Positions 37,108 through 41,722 of a stretch of DNA of 41,722 nt are shown piece by piece (positions within the stretch are counted from its first letter, which is position 1; the number at the start of each line of letters is the position of its first letter). Position numbers and translations under genes: made by a program. Origin of the DNA: JAICIG01 sp035532215 (GTDB lineage Bacteria; Planctomycetota; Planctomycetia; Pirellulales; JAICIG01); the NCBI GenBank assembly GCA_035532215.1, contig DATKRK010000420.1:1-41722 (forward strand). Reading direction: 5' to 3'. The notes beneath the pieces are model-generated. The model did not search any database. It had not been told where the DNA came from and saw only the letters and a list, made by a program, of their open reading frames with translations.

Positions 37108-38715
37108 TTAATCGCGATCGAATTCATCCTGCGCCTCGGCGCGAGGATGTCCCAAACGCGGGCTGCCGAGACGGCGCGGGGAAACCGGGACGATCACCGG
37201 CTGGCTGGGCTCGGCCGCCGGCGAGTATTCCAGTGCCGACGTTTCGCCCGGCGCCTCCATCAGTTTGGCGGGCGAGGGCGCCCGCCCCTCCATCAGTTTG
37301 GCGGGCGAGGGCGCCCGCCCCTCCATCGAATCGCGGCGGGCGATATCGGCCGCCGGCTCTTGCCGGCCGATTCTCTGCATCCGCTCGTCGTAGATCGCCA
37401 GCGCGTGCAGGCCGTGTCCCAGCGGACCAACCGACCAATTGCGGTCTCGTTCGGCGTCCAAAATGCCCGCCAGATAGGAGACGCTCTTGATAAACCGCGG
37501 ATCGTCGAGCATCGCATCGGGAACCGAATAAGCCAACCACTCCAGGATATGGCCGGTCGTTTGCAGGCGCCGGTCGAGATCGGCCTTCGCGGCGCGGCCT
37601 TTGAACCAATCGGTGCTGAACGAGCCGTCCGGGTTCTGCAGGCGGAACGCGTAGCGGTGAAAATCGTCGACGTACGTTTGAGCGCGCAGAAACTCCCCGT
37701 CGACGGGCTGCCCCTGCTTGATGCGCTCGTGCACCGCATAGCTCAGTCCCATCAAACGGTGCGTGCCGCCGCAAGGCGCTCCGTTGATCGGCGAGCCGAT
37801 TTCCTCGCGGATCAGCCGCTCGATCGACCAATCCTCGCCCTGCCTGTTCTTCCAGGCGGCGTCCGCATCGAGATAGTGCGCGAAGGCGATCAGCTTGAAG
37901 GTCAGCTCGGTTTGCGAAACGCAACTCAGCTTCTCCGTCTCGATCAAGTCCGCCACGGTAAACGATCGCCCGCCGACCAGGATCGGATAGTCCGACATCA
38001 CTTTCGACTGGGCCAAAATCGCCAGAAACTGGCCGTGATGCCCTTGAACTCGCGGACCTTTGGCCGCCGTCGGACGGCCGCGATCGAGGTACATCAGCGG
38101 TTGCCCAGCGCAGGAAGCGCCCGAGCAAAGCCAGGCGATCGAATTCACCGCCCGGCCTTTCGCCCCGCCTTGACGCACTTGCGACTCGACCCCCAACGCC
38201 ACAATGGCGTGCATCAGTTCCCAACAGTTGTTTTCTCGGGTATTCAACAGCCGCCGGCGATAGAAATCGAGGACGCTGCGAACATTTTGGCGCACCGCCT
38301 CTTGCTCGCCGGAATCTGCTTGGTCGCGCGATTCACGCCGCTCGCCGCGGCTTCGTCCGGCGGCGTACGACAATTCGGCGGCAGCGGAGACGCTCGACGC
38401 GGCTGCTCGCTGAGCCGAGCGCCGAATCGCAGCCGGTGCGTCGGCCTTGGCGCCCGTTTTTCGTCCGGCGCCCTGCGGCAAATCTTGGCTCGAATGCCAA
38501 CGAAGTTCCGAGACTGCGTCCGCTTCACCGGCACGAACGGCGTGCAGAGCTTCGTGAGGGTCGAGTTTTCCAAGGACCGAAAAGCCGAACGCTTCTTTCG
38601 CAATCGGCTCGGAACCCGCGGGCGATCCGTGGGCGGCGCCGGCCGTCAGCCACGCGGCGCCCCCTAAAAACCAAACGCTTAGCACGGCACGCACAGCATG
38701 AACATCCCAGGACAT
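37108..38715 (-). CDS. Planctomycete conserved secreted protein with embedded GRAPSP repeats
   Basis: 535 residues from ATG 38715, with GGGGAG about six bases before; a longer upstream frame is not used. Signal peptide VRAVLSVWFLGGAAWLTAGAA. After a variable ~130-residue region the body is strongly conserved-looking: ENNCWELMHAIVALGVES, AVNSIAWLCSGASCAGQPLM, HHGQFLAILAQSKV, VGGRSFTVADLIETEKLSCV, LTFKLIAFAHYLD, EDWSIERLIREEI, GGTHRLMGLSYAVHERIKQG, TTGHILEWLAYSVPDAMLDD, AERDRNWSVGPLGHGLHALA. I recognise this as a common planctomycete protein that databases often mislabel as an ARF GTPase-activating protein; real function unknown. The helical repeats suggest an alpha-toroid. The C-terminal tail holds two tandem MEGRAPSPAKL units encoded by DNA repeats. 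Confidence 0.82.
   Translation of the reverse strand: MSWDVHAVRAVLSVWFLGGAAWLTAGAAHGSPAGSEPIAKEAFGFSVLGKLDPHEALHAVRAGEADAVSELRWHSSQDLPQGAGRKTGAKADAPAAIRRSAQRAAASSVSAAAELSYAAGRSRGERRESRDQADSGEQEAVRQNVRSVLDFYRRRLLNTRENNCWELMHAIVALGVESQVRQGGAKGRAVNSIAWLCSGASCAGQPLMYLDRGRPTAAKGPRVQGHHGQFLAILAQSKVMSDYPILVGGRSFTVADLIETEKLSCVSQTELTFKLIAFAHYLDADAAWKNRQGEDWSIERLIREEIGSPINGAPCGGTHRLMGLSYAVHERIKQGQPVDGEFLRAQTYVDDFHRYAFRLQNPDGSFSTDWFKGRAAKADLDRRLQTTGHILEWLAYSVPDAMLDDPRFIKSVSYLAGILDAERDRNWSVGPLGHGLHALAIYDERMQRIGRQEPAADIARRDSMEGRAPSPAKLMEGRAPSPAKLMEAPGETSALEYSPAAEPSQPVIVPVSPRRLGSPRLGHPRAEAQDEFDRD
37255..37326. repeat. Tandem 33-nt GRAPSP repeats inside a gene
   Basis: Two exact 33-nt units (37255-37287, 37288-37320) plus the start of a third. 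Each carries CGGGCGAGGGCGCCCG, and because 33 is a multiple of three each adds MEGRAPSPAKL to the protein. The same core occurs in non-coding positions at 118-195 and 41522-41637. Confidence 0.9.
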
Positions 38716-39028
38716 AGAACTCCCCGAATCGAAATACGAACCGCAGATAGGAGCTTTCCCGCAAGTCGTCGCCGCGCCATTTTCCACAACTTGCCCGAAG
38801 ACCCCGATTTCACCAACTGACTCTGATGCGTGAGGAGGGGCAGCCAATGATATCGGACGGCTGGCGACGGGAAATTTGATGTGGGCGCCCGATCTTGCAA
38901 TGAATTGCGAATCGCCGATCGCTGGCGCCAGCGGCAACGGCTAAAACGGATGCAGCGGTCCGCGACGGTGAGCGAAGTTGACGATTTTCGCGCCGGCTGA
39001 GGTCGCGGCAAGATTTCGTAATCTTTGC
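38716..39028. other. Gene-free stretch with a perfect 14-bp palindrome
   Basis: No gene is supported here. The perfect palindrome CGCTGGCGCCAGCG at 38920-38933 is a possible operator or transcription end; its position about 200 bp upstream of the 535-residue gene and 95 bp past the diguanylate cyclase stop would suit a terminator for the latter, though no T-tract follows. Confidence 0.35.
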
Positions 39029-39973
39029 TCAGGCTAGTTCCAACGCGGGCAACTCGCCGATCGCGGGCTCGCTGGCGACGAAGGTCGCTGCCGGCTGGCA
39101 GCGCACCTGGTTTCGGCCCCCGTTCTTCGACGCGTAGAGCGCCTCGTCGGCCCGTTTGAAGATGGTTTCAGTCGTATCTCCGACTTGCGCCACGGCCAAT
39201 CCCAAACTGAGCGTAACGGCCGTCTGTTCGCTGCTCGGCGCCCCGAAGTTAATGTGGGTGGTTTCCACGCAAATTCTTTGGGCGATTTTGGCGCTCATCT
39301 CCAAGTCGGCGTTGGCCAACAGCACGGCAAACTCATCGCCGCCGTAACGCGACACGAAGTCGGTCTCGCGCACCTGGCTGGTCAACAGCGAACCGAGTTG
39401 ATGAATCACGCGGTCGCCCGCCTGATGGCCGTAGGTGTCGTTGATCCATTTGAAATGGTCCAAATCGGCCAGCAGCAGCGCAAACGGCGTGCCGAGCCGG
39501 CGCTGGTAGCCCAACAGCAGCTTGAGCTTGTCGTCGAAGGCTTTACGATTGGCGACCCCCGACAAGGCGTCGGTGTGCGCTTCGCGGCGAGTGCGATCCA
39601 GTTCCTCGGCCTGCTGCTCCATGCGGCAGCGAGCGAAGACGAGATCTTCTTCGAGTTTTTGGTTCGACTCCATCACGGCCGCCACTTGGCCCAGCAATTC
39701 CTTGCGGATCTGCTCCAGTTCGCCCGTCACGTGCAAATCGCCGACGTGCCGCTGCACCTCGTGCATTTCCGAGTTGCGGCTGTCCATGTCGGTGCTCAGA
39801 TCCTGAACGCTGTTCAAAACGTCCACCAGCGCCTTGAGTGCTTTGCGCCGCTCTTCCTGCGACAACCGCTCCTGCTCGGAATGTGAAGTGGCTCGGCCGA
39901 TGTAAAACCCCGCCGCGAGGCTGGCGACGACGCTGGCCAGAACCCAGATGAAAATCTGCGTCAGCACATCCAT
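39029..39973 (-). CDS. Membrane-anchored diguanylate cyclase (GGDEF)
   Basis: 314 residues from ATG 39973. One N-terminal transmembrane segment (IFIWVLASVVASLAAGFYIG), then a long charged, probably coiled-coil region at 30-130 (KALKALVDVLNSVQDLSTDM ... LEEDLVFARCRMEQQAEELD), then the GGDEF domain: TDALSGVANRKAFDD at 134-148, DLDHFKWINDTYGHQAGD at 170-187, and RYGGDEF with the intact active-site motif at 211-215. The inhibitory I-site RxxD (RETD, 202-205) is present five residues before it. So it should synthesise cyclic di-GMP with product inhibition, at the membrane. There is no recognisable sensor domain; the coiled coil may itself control dimerisation. A 9-bp hairpin stands upstream. Confidence 0.93.
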   Translation of the reverse strand: MDVLTQIFIWVLASVVASLAAGFYIGRATSHSEQERLSQEERRKALKALVDVLNSVQDLSTDMDSRNSEMHEVQRHVGDLHVTGELEQIRKELLGQVAAVMESNQKLEEDLVFARCRMEQQAEELDRTRREAHTDALSGVANRKAFDDKLKLLLGYQRRLGTPFALLLADLDHFKWINDTYGHQAGDRVIHQLGSLLTSQVRETDFVSRYGGDEFAVLLANADLEMSAKIAQRICVETTHINFGAPSSEQTAVTLSLGLAVAQVGDTTETIFKRADEALYASKNGGRNQVRCQPAATFVASEPAIGELPALELA

Positions 39974-39995
39974 TCGAAATCATCCTGTTGTTCCC

Positions 39996-40023
39996 GCGTT
40001 GCGTTTCAGACGTGACGCAACGC
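39996..40023. repeat. 9-bp inverted repeat upstream of the diguanylate cyclase gene
   Basis: GCGTTGCGT at 39996-40004 and ACGCAACGC at 40015-40023 form a 9-bp stem with a 10-nt loop, 23 bp before the cyclase start and 85 bp after the end of the HEAT-repeat gene on the same strand. It may be an operator or a transcription end; no T-tract is present. Confidence 0.4.
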
Positions 40024-40108
40024 CGAGCCGACGCTCGCTCCTTAAGAAAGTATAGACCACGAATTGAAACCGACGCCGCGCCATGCGGCGTGCGCGGTCC
40101 CGGCGAGA

Positions 40109-40819
40109 TTAGAATAACTGGCGCAATCGCGCGGCGATCGAAGGTTCCTCGGGCGGCTGCCCTTGCACGAACTGCCGCCAATCCTTGATGTCGATATAGG
40201 TCTTGCCGGTAATTTGTCGCAGCGATTCGATGGCCCGAAACTGGATCGCCGGATTGTGGTCGTCCAAGGCCGCTCCCAACGCCGGCGCCCCTTTCGGATC
40301 CTTTAAAACGCCCAGCGAGCGGGCCGCGGCCAGCCGCACGTCGGTGTCGGTGTCGCCGCTGAGCGTCTCGGCCATCAGTCGTACGGCTTCGTCGCCGCCG
40401 CGCTGGCCCCAGGCTTCGCAGCACGCCACGCGCACGTCGGTGTCGGGGTCATTCAGCCCCACGGTCAATATCTGGCCGGCCAGCGGGTTCGGGAAGACGG
40501 CGACCGTGCGCAACATCTGCGCCCGCACGAGAATATCGTCTTCGTTTTCATTTCCGTTGACCAGCGATTTGCGAATCTCCTCCGTGGCCTGTTGCTGTTC
40601 GTCTGGCGTGAGCTCGTCGGCTCGCTTCGCCAGATCGCGCAAGATCTTGATCCGCTCGGCCGAAGTCTTGATCTTCACCGTCGGCTCTTCCTTTTTGACG
40701 AACAGGCCGAACGGATCGTACCACTTTTTCGCAGCCTGCTGCGCGCAGCCCGAGCCGCCGGCCAAAAACAAGCAAAGGCCGAAAGCCCGCAACAACTTGC
40801 CGTGGCAACCGCGCATCAA
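40109..40819 (-). CDS. HEAT-repeat lipoprotein
   Basis: 236 residues from ATG 40819 (a second ATG follows at once). The signal peptide ends at a lipobox-like site (LFLAGGSGC, cysteine near 25). A charged spacer (TVKIKTSAERIKILRDLAKR) leads to HEAT-like helix pairs: LVRAQMLRTVAVFPNPLAGQ, GLNDPDTDVRVACCEAWGQR, DTDTDVRLAAARSLGVLKDP, LDDHNPAIQFRAIESLRQIT. The D-x-x-xVRxxAxxxLG phrase is typical of PBS-lyase-type HEAT repeats, which act as protein-protein scaffolds. It probably sits on a membrane facing the periplasm. The diguanylate cyclase gene lies downstream on the same strand; a joint role is possible but unproven. Confidence 0.85.
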   Translation of the reverse strand: MMRGCHGKLLRAFGLCLFLAGGSGCAQQAAKKWYDPFGLFVKKEEPTVKIKTSAERIKILRDLAKRADELTPDEQQQATEEIRKSLVNGNENEDDILVRAQMLRTVAVFPNPLAGQILTVGLNDPDTDVRVACCEAWGQRGGDEAVRLMAETLSGDTDTDVRLAAARSLGVLKDPKGAPALGAALDDHNPAIQFRAIESLRQITGKTYIDIKDWRQFVQGQPPEEPSIAARLRQLF

Positions 40820-40992
40820 ATAATCAAATGGGCAGCCGGAGAATTGGAGCGACGAGCAGGGAAAGGAGAGGCGGGACTATACTAGCCCTTTACGATCGAG
40901 CCAAGACGAATCGTGCCTTAGCCCCTGGAATGGGGTATGATGGGAGAAACGTGGCAAAGTCGGGAAGAATGCTCTCGTTCGCGGAGGCAGTC

Positions 40993-41514
40993 ATGCCCAA
41001 TCCCCTGAAACCCGATCCCTTGCAGCACAGTCGCGAGCGGCCGGCGGTCGAAGCGTTGGTGCGACGGATTCCCGGCTTTCATGGCTATTTGGAGCGCGCC
41101 TATCGCCGCGAGAGCGACGCCTTGTTGCGCCAGCACCTGGCCGAGCAATTGGAACAGGGCAAGCGCAGCCTCGACGACGCGGCTCGCACGCTTGCCGATT
41201 CCGCCCAAATCGAGCGGCTGCCCCAGCTTGATCGCGTGCGGGCCCGGCTGGACAAGGCGATCGGTCGACTGCGCGGGGCGATGCGCGGCTACAGCGGCGT
41301 TTTCGATCTGGTGCGGATCGACGAAGCCGTGCTCGACGCGATCTACGCCCACGACATGGCCCTGGCCGACAAGATCGCCGACGTCGTCAAGCGGCTGCAA
41401 GCCGGCGCCCGCGAAGCCTCGACCGCCGCCTCGATCGCCGCAATGCTCGCCGAGTTGGACGCGATCGACCATGCCTGCGACAAGCGCGACGAGATCCTGA
41501 AAGGCCTGGTTTGA
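40993..41514 (+). CDS. Conserved helical protein, function unknown
   Basis: 173 residues from ATG 40993, with GGAGG five bases before; the longer frame upstream is not used. The whole protein is helical and charged: HSRERPAVEALVRRIPGFHG, YLERAYRRESDALLRQHLAE, LEQGKRSLDDAARTLADSAQ, LDRVRARLDKAIGRLRGAMR, GYSGVFDLVRIDEAVLDAIY, AHDMALADKIADVVKRLQAG. I do not know a named family. The next gene on the same strand encodes an SPFH-domain protein; I recall the two side by side in planctomycetes, so a joint membrane-associated role is plausible but is inference. GRAPSP repeats lie between them. Confidence 0.75.
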   Translation: MPNPLKPDPLQHSRERPAVEALVRRIPGFHGYLERAYRRESDALLRQHLAEQLEQGKRSLDDAARTLADSAQIERLPQLDRVRARLDKAIGRLRGAMRGYSGVFDLVRIDEAVLDAIYAHDMALADKIADVVKRLQAGAREASTAASIAAMLAELDAIDHACDKRDEILKGLV

Positions 41515-41521
41515 GCAAAAC

Positions 41522-41637
41522 GTAGCCCCGGGGCGCACCGCCCGAAAAAATGGAGCCCCGGGCGCCCTCGCCCGATAGAAACGTACTCCCGGGCGCCCTC
41601 GCCCGAAAAAATGGAGCCCCGGGCGCCCTCGCCCGGC
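41522..41637. repeat. Four tandem GRAPSP-type repeats
   Basis: Four units of about 27-31 nt: each has CGGGCG, CCCT, CGCCCG (hairpin) or a variant, joined by short A-rich spacers (GAAAAAATGGAG, GATAGAAACGTACTC). The orientation is opposite to the copies at 118-195 and 37255-37326. It fills the gap between two co-directional genes. Confidence 0.9.
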
Positions 41638-41654
41638 CAACAAGGAACGCCGCC

Positions 41655-41722
41655 ATGTGCGCCCTGGAAGTCCTCGAATACTTCGACGAATCGAACCGCT
41701 CGCTGGTCGAGCGAATTCCGCC
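41655..41722 (+). CDS. SPFH-domain protein, N-terminal fragment (cut by window end)
   Basis: Only 22 complete codons are present: MCALEVLEYFDESNRSLVER then IPP. The phrase VxEYFDExxxxLVxRIPPEG is the familiar N-terminus of a planctomycete SPFH/band-7-type protein (virion-core-like SPFH family) that assembles on membranes. The rest lies beyond the window, so this call rests on a short stretch. AAGGAA lies about nine bases before the ATG. Confidence 0.6.
   Translation, partial: MCALEVLEYFDESNRSLVERIP

Noticed and set aside
41522..41637. Possible CRISPR array
   Set aside because: Spacers are only a few nucleotides and near-identical, there are no cas genes, and the same unit occurs dispersed and in coding sequence.
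1..41722. tRNA, rRNA or riboswitch genes
   Set aside because: Looked for by eye; no cloverleaf or rRNA segment could be supported.

Overview
The window looks like a chromosome segment of a planctomycete, most likely of the Pirellulales type. This is inferred from a secreted sulfatase, a PGYW-repeat secreted protein, a DUF1573 protein beside a multihaem lipoprotein, several protein types I associate with planctomycetes, high GC with strong G/C third positions, and an unusually dense set of short palindromic repeats of kinds I associate with planctomycete genomes. No rRNA, tRNA, CRISPR array or complete prophage was seen.

Layout. 1-1992: PGYW-repeat secreted protein between palindromic repeats. 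1993-4304: small lipoprotein, then an aminopropyltransferase (speE-like) and AdoMet decarboxylase (speD), a polyamine pair split by 440 bp of repeats. 4376-8360: a tightly overlapping trio (DUF4416, WecA/MraY-type phosphoglycosyl transferase, O-antigen ligase/polymerase with TPRs) for cell-surface glycan assembly. 8461-11648: DUF1573 protein and a lipoprotein joining a 5'-nucleotidase-like domain to four c-type haem sites. 11677-12380: GxxExxY gene framed by 9-nt-unit inverted repeats. 12584-16284: heterodimeric ABC exporter. 16290-17114: a small conserved gene, a decayed partner and an unrecognised fragment. 17066-18736: secreted beta-propeller-like hydrolase candidate. 18821-23994: xseA, a zinc-ribbon membrane protein on the other strand, xseB, ispA and dxs, the common bacterial xseB-ispA-dxs isoprenoid cluster. 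24215-25636: sulfatase. 25633-26571: a RAYT-type Y1 transposase gene bracketed by its probable REP hairpins. 26610-31055: SMP-30 lactonase, NAD kinase, secreted hypothetical protein, M19 dipeptidase. 31313-31841: conserved small gene fused by deletion to the tail of an HNH nuclease gene, then a MITE-like element. 31923-34786: methyltransferase and two membrane/hypothetical genes. 34787-35586: repeat island. 35587-41722: Phd/YefM-like antitoxin without visible toxin, diadenylate cyclase, planctomycete conserved secreted protein, diguanylate cyclase, HEAT lipoprotein, conserved hypothetical and the start of an SPFH-domain gene.

The most interesting content is the repeat system. A RAYT gene (25716-26384) sits between inverted hairpins that each begin with the tetranucleotide GTAG. 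Hairpins of the same architecture (GTAG, 8-bp stem, 3-4-nt loop) but with different stem sequences recur through the window. In four genes (speD, dxs, the sulfatase, the RAYT itself) the TAG of GTAG is the stop codon. In the O-antigen ligase gene an inverted pair lies in frame, phased so that TAG is not read. At least five more short-repeat families (GGCGAGC/GTCA hairpins, GRAPSP-coding 33-39-mers, ~70-nt palindromes, 9-nt and 7-nt inverted arrays) also sit at gene ends or inside coding sequences, where they are translated.
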